In this document: positions 15,483-24,144 of the stretch, one piece after another | How the letters are laid out: every line of letters starts with the position of its first letter | Position numbering within the stretch: the stretch's first letter is position 1 | Assembly: GCF_020535245.1 (NCBI RefSeq) | Contig: NZ_CP084910.1 | Span: 2,394,501 to 2,458,500, forward strand | DNA length: 64,000 nucleotides | Source: Asticcacaulis sp. AND118 | GTDB taxonomy: Bacteria > Pseudomonadota > Alphaproteobacteria > Caulobacterales > Caulobacteraceae | Direction of reading: 5' to 3' | Position numbers and translations under genes: made by a program | Notes under the pieces: generated by a model | The model's database searches: none | The model's input: only the letters and a program-made list of their open reading frames with translations | What the model was told of the DNA's origin: nothing

Positions 15483-16460
15483 ATGTTCAGGGCGGCGGTC
15501 ATTGCAGCGTGTCTGACAGGCGTCATCAGCGCGCCCGCCGTGGCTGAGACCGCGCCCCCCGCACCCGTGCAGATCGAATATTTCCAGCTCCGACTCACCG
15601 TGCCGCAAGGTGGGCGCGTGCGTCAGACCCTCACCCGCACCACCCATAGCGACGATAATGGCAAGGTGGTCTCATCGACCGTGACGGCGGAATTCCTCAG
15701 CCAGTTGGTTCCGCACGAGGACGGCTATCGCGTGGTCAAGACGCGGGTGAAGGGCGATTTCAGGATCGACAGCGGCAGCGATGGGCAAGACCGCGCCGAC
15801 CTTGAAAAGCTGATGCAGGCCGCGGGTGCCCTCACCGAGGTCAGTTACATCGCCGACATCAATCTGACGCCGCTGCGCATCGAACAATGGCCCGTCATGC
15901 GCAACCGCCTGAAAGCCGCCATGCGGCGCTCGGGGGCCATCAAGGCGCGCGAAGCCGACGCCTTCGACGCCATGTATGGCCCGATGTCGCCGGAAGCCGC
16001 CGCCGACCTGTTCCTGCCGGAAGACGCGCTGCTGGCCATTCCGCACAATCTGGGGCTCAGTCTCAACAATCCCTACCGATTGGACTCGGTCATCGCCGGC
16101 CCGTTCGGCGGTACGATCAGCGCCAGCGAGACCCTGACCCTCACCCGTTGGGACCAGACGGCGGGCGAGGCGGAAGTCCTCTATGAAGCGGGCCCGACGC
16201 GCGAAGCGCTGGACGCCTATGCGCTGGCCATCCGTCCTACCCTGGAAAGGGCCGCCCTCGACACGGCAAAGGCCGAAAAGTCCGCGCCGGCGCCGGTCGG
16301 CGCGCTGGCCTTGCAGATCGGCACCACCTGCCGCTACCGCGTCAGCTTGAAAACCGGACTGGTCGTGCGCGCCGAATGCCAGTCGCTGCGCGACGTGCGC
16401 AACGGCGATGACCGCCGTCTGCACCGCGAAACCTGGGTGCTGGGCGAAACCCCGGCCTGA
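15483..16460 (+). CDS. Secreted protein of unknown function
   Basis: A 325-residue protein with signal peptide MFRAAVIAACLTGVISAPAVAE and no transmembrane segment afterwards, so probably periplasmic. The mature part is rich in alternating strands (QIEYFQLRLTVPQGGRVRQ, TVTAEFLSQLVPHEDGYRVV) and ends with a stretch CRYRVSLKTGLVVRAECQS that holds two cysteines likely to form a disulphide. I do not recognise the family. It follows the alpha-E gene on the same strand after 180 bases containing a repeat, so membership in the transglutaminase/ATP-grasp operon is possible but not shown. If it belongs, it could be a periplasmic target or partner. Confidence 0.65.
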   Translation: MFRAAVIAACLTGVISAPAVAETAPPAPVQIEYFQLRLTVPQGGRVRQTLTRTTHSDDNGKVVSSTVTAEFLSQLVPHEDGYRVVKTRVKGDFRIDSGSDGQDRADLEKLMQAAGALTEVSYIADINLTPLRIEQWPVMRNRLKAAMRRSGAIKAREADAFDAMYGPMSPEAAADLFLPEDALLAIPHNLGLSLNNPYRLDSVIAGPFGGTISASETLTLTRWDQTAGEAEVLYEAGPTREALDAYALAIRPTLERAALDTAKAEKSAPAPVGALALQIGTTCRYRVSLKTGLVVRAECQSLRDVRNGDDRRLHRETWVLGETPA

Positions 16461-16470
16461 CGCTTTTCTG

Positions 16471-16522
16471 CGCGAATTGGTATCTACGCGAATTGGCCCA
16501 ACAAATTAAGGAAAATTGGTAC
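16471..16522. promoter_or_regulatory. Three near-direct repeats of (G)AATTGGTA, possible operator
   Basis: CGCGAATTGGTA (16471), CGCGAATTGG (16487) and GAAAATTGGTAC (16511) recur at 16 and 24 base intervals upstream of the ROK regulator gene. Repeated half-sites of this kind are typical of repressor binding. Autoregulation is inferred. No gene lies in 16461-16670. Confidence 0.4.
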
Positions 16523-16670
16523 GACCTGACCCTTGTAAGGGGCGGGGAATAGGCATACATCCTTAGAATGAAATTCCGAGGGGCAGCCGCTTTTCAATCT
16601 CCTTGATTTTCCTTTGAAATTCGTCGCAAGACGGCATCCGGGCGACCCCGCGCCTCACGGACACGACCAT

Positions 16671-17912
16671 ATGACCTTCGAAGCGTCCCCGCCCGATCCC
16701 CGCACCGCCGCGCGCAGCGCCGCCTTCGAGGACGGTTTGTCGGGCACGAACCTCGAACGCGCCGGCGACCACAATCAGCGCGTCACGCTTCAGGCCATCC
16801 GCGCGCGCGGTCCCATCACCCGCGCCGATCTGGCCGACATCACCAACCTGACGGCGCCGGCCATCGCCAACATCACGCGCCGCCTGCTCAACGAAGGCAT
16901 GATCCTCAAGGCCGGACGCCTGACCGGCGGTCGGGGTCAACCCGCCACGCGGCTGGTGGTCAATCCGGACGGCGCCTTTTCCATCGGCCTGAACATCGAT
17001 CGCGACCATATCACCGTGGTGGCGCTCGACTTCGTGGGGCAGGTGCGTTTCCGCGCCAGCCGCGAAGTGCATTTCGCCATGCCGGAAGAGGTGCACGCCT
17101 TCGTCCGCGACACGCTGGAGACCCTGCGCCGTGACCGGCTGATCGATTTCGACCGTCTGATCGGCATGGGTATCGGCATGCCCGACGATCTGGGCCGGGT
17201 GCGCCTGCCCAACCGCCCGGAAGCCTATGAGGTGTGGTCGGAAATCGACTTGCAGGCGTGGTTCTCCGACCTGATCGACGCGCCGGTCGTGCTGGAAAAC
17301 GACGCGGCGGCGGCGGCCATCGGCGAGATGCAGTTCGGCCATGGCCTGCAATCGCGCTCCTTCATCTACACCCTGATCTCGGCGGGGCTGGGCGGCGGGC
17401 TGGTCATCAACGGCCACTATTTCCGCGGGGCCGACGGGCGTTCGGGCGAGATCGGCTTTCTGCCTATCGACAACGGCGCAATCGACCATGGCTCGGAAGC
17501 GACATTGCAGGACGCCGTGTCCCTCTATGCCCTCTACGCGCGGCTGATCCGCCACGGCATCAACGCTACCGTTCCCGCCGATCTGGAAGACCTGTCGCCG
17601 CAGGCCCAGTCCGTGGTCGACACCTGGCTCGATGAAGCGGCGCGCCTTCTCTACATGCCGTTCCTGACGCTGAACTGCGCCCTCAACCCCGAAGCCCACT
17701 ATATTGGCGGCCGTATGCCGGCTGCGATTATCGACGGCCTGTGCGACCGCCTGAACGCCCTGTATGCGGGTCTGTCCGATCGCCGCCTGCCCCCTATCGC
17801 GCCCATCCAGCGAGCCGCACTGGCCATGGACGCCTGCGCGTGCGGTGCGGGCATCCTGCCCTTCAACGAACGCTTCCTGCCGATCCGGGAAGCGCTCATG
17901 AAGTCGGCCTAG
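16671..17912 (+). CDS. ROK-family transcriptional regulator (NagC/XylR-B type)
   Basis: A 413-residue regulator. An N-terminal winged helix (NQRVTLQAIRARGPITRADLA, then TAPAIANITRRL as recognition helix) is followed by a ROK sugar-kinase-like domain with ISAGLGGGLVING and SGEIGFLPID. The zinc motif C-x-C-G-x-x-G-C-x-E of active ROK kinases is absent, as expected for a regulator. I start it at the ATG at 16671; the frame extends upstream only from a TTG. It is convergent with the sugar locus 17966-28717 and is the best candidate to control it, with the sugar or a sugar phosphate as inducer. Direct repeats at 16471-16522 may be its own operator. Confidence 0.88.
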   Translation: MTFEASPPDPRTAARSAAFEDGLSGTNLERAGDHNQRVTLQAIRARGPITRADLADITNLTAPAIANITRRLLNEGMILKAGRLTGGRGQPATRLVVNPDGAFSIGLNIDRDHITVVALDFVGQVRFRASREVHFAMPEEVHAFVRDTLETLRRDRLIDFDRLIGMGIGMPDDLGRVRLPNRPEAYEVWSEIDLQAWFSDLIDAPVVLENDAAAAAIGEMQFGHGLQSRSFIYTLISAGLGGGLVINGHYFRGADGRSGEIGFLPIDNGAIDHGSEATLQDAVSLYALYARLIRHGINATVPADLEDLSPQAQSVVDTWLDEAARLLYMPFLTLNCALNPEAHYIGGRMPAAIIDGLCDRLNALYAGLSDRRLPPIAPIQRAALAMDACACGAGILPFNERFLPIREALMKSA

Positions 17913-17965
17913 CCCTTTCCGAAAAGGGGGACGCACTTTTCAGAAAATACCTCAAGCAAACAGGC

Positions 17966-18463
17966 TTACTGCAATATCACGTAGTTGATGTAGAAGGGAT
18001 CCAGCGCCTCCGCCGACATATTGCGCAATTCAAACGTGTCGAACTGTCCGTCCTTCAGCTTGAGGTCCTTCAGCGGCACGTCGTAGCGCGCCCACTTGCC
18101 CTTCAGCCCCTTCAGCGTCACCTCGCCCTCATAGGCCTTTTCGCCCAGCCTGGCGCGCAGCTTGATCTCCTGCTTGCCCTTGGGCCCGCCGTGGACGAGA
18201 AGGGTCAGCATCTTGTAATCGGTGGCATTGAGCTTCTGCCACGTCTGGAAGGTGAAGGCGTTCCAGGCGGCCATGGTGATCTCCACTGGCTTCTGATCTT
18301 CCAGCGTGACGCCCGGCGTCTGTTTCGACCAGCCGCCGATCCACCAGCCTTCTTTGAGACCGTCGCCATAGATAAGTATGGGGGCCTTTTGCGCTCGCGC
18401 AACACCGGCGGCCATAAGCGCCAGACCACCGGCGATAAACCCCTTGCGGGTCAGTTCTTTCAT
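17966..18463 (-). CDS. Secreted beta-sandwich protein, possible carbohydrate-binding module
   Basis: A 165-residue exported protein. The N-terminus MKELTRKGFIAGGLALMAAG carries an RK pair before a hydrophobic stretch, compatible with a Tat or Sec signal, with cleavage near ARAQ. The mature 140 residues are tryptophan-rich at the start (GWWIGGWS) and otherwise beta-strand in character (YEGEVTLKGLKGKWARYDVPL), ending YINYVILQ. This pattern resembles a jelly-roll carbohydrate-binding module, but I cannot name the family. The ATG at 18463 has AGGGAGG upstream. It is the last gene of the minus-strand sugar locus and may bind the same glycan. Confidence 0.65.
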   Translation of the reverse strand: MKELTRKGFIAGGLALMAAGVARAQKAPILIYGDGLKEGWWIGGWSKQTPGVTLEDQKPVEITMAAWNAFTFQTWQKLNATDYKMLTLLVHGGPKGKQEIKLRARLGEKAYEGEVTLKGLKGKWARYDVPLKDLKLKDGQFDTFELRNMSAEALDPFYINYVILQ

Positions 18464-18526
18464 AGTGTCCTCCCTGATCAAGCCGGGCTTTTGCCGGTCT
18501 TTGTTGGATACGCTTACTCAAACTTT

Positions 18527-19993
18527 TCAGGGCCGGTCGAGCCAGCCGCACAGCGGCCCCCGCAGCGCCGTCGCCACCTGCAGTCCCGTCACCGTGAAGC
18601 GCGCCGCCCGCCCTTGCGTCCCGTAGGCCGGCCAATCGGCGCCTGGATTGCCGTCACGGGCAAAGCGCACCCAGCGCGCGCCCAGATCGGGCCAGCCCGC
18701 GCCTTCGCCTTCCGGTGTGTGATTGAAGACAAAGGTCAGTTCCGAACCGTGGTGCACGGGCTGATCGACCGGACGGTTGACCTCCAGTTGATAGAGCCAC
18801 ACCTGTCCCCCCTTAACCGTGCGGTGGCGGGCCAGCCAGTCAGCGGGGCAACGAAAACTCAGATCCGTAGCCAGAGCCAGATCCGGCGGTCCCAATACCG
18901 GATCGGAGGCCGTATAGAAGGCAGCCGCCTCGTCGGCGTGCCGCCCGAAGGCCTGACGAATATTGCCGGTCACCTCGCCGTGCAGCCCCAGTTCGCGCGC
19001 CGAGACACCGATGATGACGGAAACAGCCACCCCCGCACCCGCCCGAAACAGGTCTTCGGGCGCGCGCGGCAGGACCTTGCCGTCCACCGTCGGCTGAAGC
19101 CAGATAAAGCTGTCGTCATCGATCGGCGCATCCAGCTTGTCCGCAGCCGCCTGCAACGCGCGTGCATCGGCCCGGCGCAGATCGGCCAGAGCCGCCGCGC
19201 TGCCGGTGGCAGCCTTCGAGAAGCCTGTGGTCAGCGTCGCCCCCAACGCCTCGTTCTGCGCCAATGTGCGCGGCGGCAGGCCGAACTGTGGCGTGCCCGA
19301 TTGCAATATGGCTTTATGAAACAGGCCGCGCGCCTGAGGCGCCGCCAGCAGCAAACCGACATCCTGCGCCCCGGCGCTGTGGCCGAACAGGGTGACATTG
19401 TTTGGATCGCCGCCGAAGGCCGCAACGTGGTCGCGCACCCAGCGCAGCGCCGCCATCTGATCCATCAGGGCGTAATTGCCCGACGACCCGCCCTGCTCGG
19501 CGCTCAGGGCCGGATGCGACAGAAAGCCGAACACGCCCAGCCGGTACTGGATCGACACCAGCACCACGCCTTGCGACGGCAGGGCCGAATGAACGGTCCC
19601 CCCGCCGTCTCCCGCGCGATTGGCTCCGCCGTGGATGAAGACCATCACCGGCAGCGGCTTTTCAGGCGTCAGCGCCGGGGTGGCGATTTCCAGATAGAGG
19701 CAGTCTTCGGACGCGCCCTCAGCGGCCTTTTCGTTCCAGCCGTAAAAGACCTGTGCGCAGGCCGGGGCGCTCTGCGTGGCGTCGCGCACGTCCTGCCACG
19801 GGGCGACAGGCTGCGGCGGCGTCCAGCGCGCCTGACCGACCGGCGGCGCGGCGAAGGGTATGGCCTTGAAACGGCTGATTGCGCCTTCCGTCTGTCCGCG
19901 CAACGCGCCTTCGGGCAATTGAACGACAGTTTGCGCATCCGCCCATGCGGGGGCGGCCAAAAGAAGCAGGGCGGCGAACACGCCTTGTTTCAT
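18527..19993 (-). CDS. Type-B carboxylesterase
   Basis: A 488-residue secreted esterase with signal peptide MKQGVFAALLLLAAPAWADA. It has the carboxylesterase family marks: FKAIPFAAPPVG, SEDCLYLEI, the oxyanion loop HGGANRAGDGG, and the nucleophile elbow GHSAG within TLFGHSAGAQD. Later acidic and histidine residues (HHGSELTFVF) fit the rest of the triad. I prefer the ATG at 19993, preceded by GAGGGCGAG, over one four codons upstream. It lies between the fructokinase and the putative carbohydrate-binding protein, so it could remove acyl or aryl esters from the imported glycan. The substrate is unknown. Confidence 0.88.
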   Translation of the reverse strand: MKQGVFAALLLLAAPAWADAQTVVQLPEGALRGQTEGAISRFKAIPFAAPPVGQARWTPPQPVAPWQDVRDATQSAPACAQVFYGWNEKAAEGASEDCLYLEIATPALTPEKPLPVMVFIHGGANRAGDGGGTVHSALPSQGVVLVSIQYRLGVFGFLSHPALSAEQGGSSGNYALMDQMAALRWVRDHVAAFGGDPNNVTLFGHSAGAQDVGLLLAAPQARGLFHKAILQSGTPQFGLPPRTLAQNEALGATLTTGFSKAATGSAAALADLRRADARALQAAADKLDAPIDDDSFIWLQPTVDGKVLPRAPEDLFRAGAGVAVSVIIGVSARELGLHGEVTGNIRQAFGRHADEAAAFYTASDPVLGPPDLALATDLSFRCPADWLARHRTVKGGQVWLYQLEVNRPVDQPVHHGSELTFVFNHTPEGEGAGWPDLGARWVRFARDGNPGADWPAYGTQGRAARFTVTGLQVATALRGPLCGWLDRP

Positions 19994-20008
19994 GCTCGCC
20001 CTCATCGA

Positions 20009-20932
20009 TCAGCCCTGCTTCCAGAGATAGGCCGCGCCGCGCACGCCTGAAGAATCGCCCCAGCGCGCCGGGACCAGCCGGGCGTCCCAGCCGTCGGTGA
20101 ACACATAGGGCCGGATCAGCCCCGGCAGAGCGGCGTAGATTTCCGGGACATTGGACAAACCACCGCCGAAAACGAACACGGCCGGGTCTAAGATGTTGAC
20201 GATGACCGCCATGCTGCGCGCCAGCCGCGACAGAAGGCGGTCGAAGGCGGCCTTGGCCTCGGTGTCGCCTTCGCGCATGGCGGCGATGATCTCTTCACCC
20301 TTGAGGTCGCGGCCGGTCGTCTCGTGGAAATCGCGCGCGAAGCCGGTGCCGGAAACCCAGGTTTCCAGGCAGCCGTGCTGACCGCACCAGCATTTCGGGC
20401 CGGGTGTTTCGGCAGGCTGAGGCCACGGCAGGGGCATGTGGCCCCATTCGCCGGCCAGGCCGTTGGCGCCGTTGATCAGTTGTCCCTCGGCCACCAGCCC
20501 GCCGCCGCAGCCGGTGCCGACGATGATGGCGAAGACGCTGGACGCCCCCGCCGCCGCGCCGTCGATGGCTTCGGACAGGGCGAGGCAGTTGGCGTCATTG
20601 GCCAGACGCACCGGCCGACCGAGCGTGGCTTCGAGGTCTTCGCGGAAGGTGCGGCCGTTGAGATAGGTGGAATTGGCATTGCGCATCAGGCCGCTGCGCG
20701 GCGATACCGAGCCGGGCGAGCCTATGCCGATGCTGGCGCTGTTGTCCACCAGCGCGGGGTTCCCCTGCCGGGCCTCGGCCTCGACGCGGGAGATCAGATC
20801 TTTGACCAGCGTCAGCGCTGCGTCGTAGTTGCCGGGATTGGGCTCGCGCCGGCGGGCCAGAACATCTCCGCTGGCCGAAAGGGCCGCCGCTTCGATCTTG
20901 GTGCCGCCGAAATCAACGCCAATATAGAGCAT
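20009..20932 (-). CDS. mak: ROK-family fructokinase
   Basis: A 307-residue ROK kinase. It has the N-terminal phosphate loop (GVDFGGTKIEAA), the ATP-site segment GTGCGGGLV, the ROK zinc motif CWCGQHGCLETWVSG and the C-terminal WGDSSGVRGAAYLW, which resembles the ending of E. coli Mak. It should phosphorylate fructose or a related hexose with ATP in the cytoplasm. The start at 20932 has GGAG 5 bases upstream; a longer frame has no support. It lies 79 bases after the FucP-type transporter and before the esterase, so it probably acts on the imported sugar. Glucose or N-acetylglucosamine specificity cannot be excluded. Confidence 0.85.
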   Translation of the reverse strand: MLYIGVDFGGTKIEAAALSASGDVLARRREPNPGNYDAALTLVKDLISRVEAEARQGNPALVDNSASIGIGSPGSVSPRSGLMRNANSTYLNGRTFREDLEATLGRPVRLANDANCLALSEAIDGAAAGASSVFAIIVGTGCGGGLVAEGQLINGANGLAGEWGHMPLPWPQPAETPGPKCWCGQHGCLETWVSGTGFARDFHETTGRDLKGEEIIAAMREGDTEAKAAFDRLLSRLARSMAVIVNILDPAVFVFGGGLSNVPEIYAALPGLIRPYVFTDGWDARLVPARWGDSSGVRGAAYLWKQG

Positions 20933-21011
20933 TTCCACTCCAGTCCGGGGTTTTTTATACTTATGAGAGACCGTGCGGCCCGCCCCCGCGACGGACCGCA
21001 CGGCCAAGCGG

Positions 21012-22361
21012 TTAGTGCCCGCCCGACACGCCTTCCTCGATGGCATGGGTCGGCGCTTTGGGCGCTACGAACGCGAACCACAGAACATAGACGTAGCAGA
21101 GCAGCGGCGCGATGAAGCCGAGGTTACGGCTGCCGGTCGCGTCGGTAATCGCCCCGAAGACCAGCGGCAGGAAGGCCCCGCCGACGATGGCCAGAACCAG
21201 CAGACCCGACGTCGCCGAGGTCGGAGCCGTCGAACGTTCCAGCGTCAGAGTGAAAATGGTCGGGAACATGATCGAGTTGAACAGACCCACCAGCAGGGCC
21301 GCGAAGCCCGGAATCACGCCGGTGGTGAGCGGCAGGTTGACGCCCAGCAGGTTGATGGTCGAGTTGAGATCAGTCGGCACCAGACCGTTCGAGAAGATCA
21401 CGACGAGACACATGGCCATGGCGCCGATAGCGAAGATGCCGAGCAGGATATAGCCCTTGACGAACTTCAGCAGGGCCGAACCAGCGAAACGGCCGATCAT
21501 GGCGAACAGCATGTAGAAGGTGATCAGCTTGCCGGCTTCCTGAGCGCCCAGAGCGAAGATGTTCTTTTGCTCAAGGAACAGCAGCAGGTTGAGCGAGATG
21601 GCCACTTCGGCGCCGACATAGAGGAAGATGCCGATAGCGCCGAGATTGGCCCACTTCGATGTCAGGGCGGTGAACGGCGACACCAGCGTGCCCATCTTGG
21701 GGGCCGCGTCGGTGATCTTCTGACGCACCAGCCAGATGGCGACGATGAACACGGCCAAAGCCGCGGCGATCAGGAAATAGACATTACCGACGAAGGACAG
21801 GGTTTCCTGACGCAGGGCTTCGGTGACGACGACGTTTTCCTTGAAGATGTCGCCGCCGAGCAGGAACTGCGCGCCGAAGAACATGCCGCAGGCCGCGCCC
21901 AGCGAGTTGAACGCCTGCGACAGGTTGAGGCGGAAGTGCGAATCCTTGGCCGAACCGAGCGACGCGATCAGCGGATTGGCCGCCACCTGAAGCAGGGTCA
22001 CGCCCGACGCCATGGTGAAGAGAGCGACGAGGAAGACGGGATAGATCTGAACCTTGGTCGCGCCCAACGCGATCAGACAGCCGACGACGATACCGCCCAG
22101 GCCAAGAAGGACGGATTTGGCATAGCCGAACTTCGACAGGAAGGCCGCCGACGGGAAAGACATGACGCCATAGGCGATGAAGAAGGCGAAGCCGGTCAGG
22201 TTGGCTTCGAGGTTATTGAGCGTGAAGACCGTCTTCATAGCCTTCAGAAGCGGATCGAGCAGGTTCGTTACGAAGGCCCAGATGAAAAAGAGCGCCGTAA
22301 CGTAGACAACGGCTAGCGCAAGACCGCCGCCGCTCTTGGCGGTGCTGGATGATTCAGACAT
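21012..22361 (-). CDS. FucP/GluP-family sugar:proton symporter
   Basis: A 449-residue major facilitator protein with about twelve membrane helices. The start ALFFIWAFVTNLLDPLLKA, the LQVAANPLIASLG stretch and SHFRLNLSQAFNSLGA are characteristic of the fucose/glucose/galactose permease family. It would carry a monosaccharide from periplasm to cytoplasm. A good ribosome binding site (AGGGGTAA) precedes the ATG. Its neighbour is a fructokinase, which suggests a hexose such as fructose or glucose. It is distinct from the fucose transporter at 32861, which has its own catabolic genes. Confidence 0.88.
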   Translation of the reverse strand: MSESSSTAKSGGGLALAVVYVTALFFIWAFVTNLLDPLLKAMKTVFTLNNLEANLTGFAFFIAYGVMSFPSAAFLSKFGYAKSVLLGLGGIVVGCLIALGATKVQIYPVFLVALFTMASGVTLLQVAANPLIASLGSAKDSHFRLNLSQAFNSLGAACGMFFGAQFLLGGDIFKENVVVTEALRQETLSFVGNVYFLIAAALAVFIVAIWLVRQKITDAAPKMGTLVSPFTALTSKWANLGAIGIFLYVGAEVAISLNLLLFLEQKNIFALGAQEAGKLITFYMLFAMIGRFAGSALLKFVKGYILLGIFAIGAMAMCLVVIFSNGLVPTDLNSTINLLGVNLPLTTGVIPGFAALLVGLFNSIMFPTIFTLTLERSTAPTSATSGLLVLAIVGGAFLPLVFGAITDATGSRNLGFIAPLLCYVYVLWFAFVAPKAPTHAIEEGVSGGH

Positions 22362-22644
22362 TTACCCCTACCTGTAGGTTGCGAGTGACTTTTCACAGAC
22401 GTTTTTTAGGCCCGCACCGATTAAATAAATCAAATTTCAAAAATCCATCGATTTGGGACTTTTGCAATCGAAAAATTTAACGGCGACGATAAAACTGGCA
22501 TTTACCAACAATTTCGCGTCTTTGCACGACAATTTGTCAGACAAGATAACCGCGATATTATCCACAGCTTTGACAGCGATGTCATTACGCCCGAAAAAGG
22601 AAAGCCGCCTATCGCCTTCTGCTCTCAGGCGTATTTACCGCGCC
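22362..22644. other. Gene-free gap with AT-rich promoter-like DNA
   Basis: The 283 bases between the halogenase pair and the sugar transporter hold no convincing gene. The AT content rises sharply (22420-22600), and an inverted repeat AAATC / GATTT (about 22441-22454) is present. The stretch probably contains the transporter promoter; no specific operator was recognised. Confidence 0.4.
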
Positions 22645-24144
22645 TCACCCCAACGACCCGAAGTGGGTAGTCAGAAAGGCGTCGTGCGGCGGCGTCTGTT
22701 CGGCGATGCGGGCGAAGGTCGTGCGGATGAAGTCCAGCGAGCGCCGGATATCGTCCTCATCGACCATATCGGCCAGCGGATCGTAGCCGCGCGGCTTCAG
22801 CCCCTGCCCGTCCATGACCGCCAGCCAGCTTGCGTCCTTGAACAGTTCATCCGTACCCACCTGTATGCGCCCGCTTGTCGCAAACAACGCCATGCGCGCC
22901 TTCAAGGAGTCGGAGACGCCCCGCGTCCGGCTCTCACGCCAGAAGGCCGTGTCGTCGCGCCGGGTCAGGGCATAGTGCAGCAGGAGGAAATCGCGCACGT
23001 CCTCGTATTCGAAACGCGTGTCTTCGTTAAAGCGCCGCGCCAGCACCGGATCGAAGCCCTTGCGCGGCAGGGAGGTGATCAGCTTTGTCACGCCCCGCTG
23101 GGTCAGGTGAATCGCCGTCGACTCCAGCGGCTCCAGAAAACCCGCCGACAGGCCGATGGCCACGCAGTTCTTCTCCCACACCGTACGCCGGCGACCGGTG
23201 CGGAAACGGATCAGACGCGGATCGGCCAATGCCGCGCCGTCGAGATGGGTCAGCAGCGTATCCACTGCTTCGTCATCGCTCATATGGGCCGACGAATAGA
23301 CCAGCCCGTTACCAGTGCGATGTTGCAACGGAATGCGCCACTGCCAGCCCGCACCGCGCGCCGTGGCCCGCGTGAAGGGCGTCAGGGGGTATTGGTTCTC
23401 ACACGGCACCGCCACCGCCCGGTCGCAGGGCAGAAGTCCGGTCCAGTCCTCGTAACCGGCCTTCAGCGTCTCTTCGATCAACAGGCCGCGAAAGCCCGAA
23501 CAATCAATGAAGAAGTCGCCCTCTATGGTGCGCCCGTCCCCCAGAGTCACGCCGGTAATATGGCCGCTTTCGGCGTCCTGCCCCACGGCGACGACCTTGC
23601 CTTCGATGCGCTTCACACCGAAGTTTTCGGCATAGCTGCGCAGGTAGGCCGCATAGAGCCCGGCATCGAAGTGATAGGCATAGACCAGCGCCGACAGGGG
23701 CGAAGCGCGATCCGGCGACGGCGGCGTAAAGGCGTTGCGTCGCGCCAGTGCCGTATTGAGATTATAATCCGACAGCGGCGTATGATCGCCGGCCTGCTGC
23801 GCCTTCAGCCAGTAATGATGGAAAGCGGCCATGCCGAAACTGTGTCCGAACGGCCCGAAAGGGTGCATATAGCTGTCGCCCAGGGCACCCCAGTCGCGAA
23901 ACTCGATCCCCAGCTTGAAGGTCGCCTTGGTCCGCGCCATGAATTCGCGTTCGTCGATCTTCAGGAACTGATTGAAGGTGACCAGCGACGGGATGGAGGC
24001 TTCACCCACCCCGATGGTGCCGATCTCCTCGGATTCGACCAATGTCACCTGGGCGATGCGGTCGCGGCAGGCATAGGACAGGCCGGCCGCCGTCATCCAT
24101 CCGGCCGTGCCGCCACCGACAATAACGATGCGCAACGGCTCCAT
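22645..24144 (-). CDS. Flavin-dependent tryptophan halogenase-family protein (second copy)
   Basis: A 499-residue protein of the PrnA/RebH family. The FAD motif GGGTAGWM (residues 10-17), the catalytic lysine K77 in TFKLGIEF, the W-x-W-x-I-P signature (WQWRIP) that separates halogenases from monooxygenases, and a glutamate in EPLESTAIHL are all present, so it should be able to make hypohalous acid and use a lysine chloramine. The start overlaps the stop of the first copy (TGATG). No flavin reductase gene is in the window. Many such genes sit next to TonB receptors in Caulobacterales and relatives, and their true substrates are mostly unknown. Confidence 0.9.
   Translation of the reverse strand: MEPLRIVIVGGGTAGWMTAAGLSYACRDRIAQVTLVESEEIGTIGVGEASIPSLVTFNQFLKIDEREFMARTKATFKLGIEFRDWGALGDSYMHPFGPFGHSFGMAAFHHYWLKAQQAGDHTPLSDYNLNTALARRNAFTPPSPDRASPLSALVYAYHFDAGLYAAYLRSYAENFGVKRIEGKVVAVGQDAESGHITGVTLGDGRTIEGDFFIDCSGFRGLLIEETLKAGYEDWTGLLPCDRAVAVPCENQYPLTPFTRATARGAGWQWRIPLQHRTGNGLVYSSAHMSDDEAVDTLLTHLDGAALADPRLIRFRTGRRRTVWEKNCVAIGLSAGFLEPLESTAIHLTQRGVTKLITSLPRKGFDPVLARRFNEDTRFEYEDVRDFLLLHYALTRRDDTAFWRESRTRGVSDSLKARMALFATSGRIQVGTDELFKDASWLAVMDGQGLKPRGYDPLADMVDEDDIRRSLDFIRTTFARIAEQTPPHDAFLTTHFGSLG

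Noticed and set aside
20971-21003. CCGTGCGG / CCGCACGG inverted repeat at the end of the sugar transporter gene
   Set aside because: No T-run follows the stem in the direction of transcription, so I do not call it a terminator.
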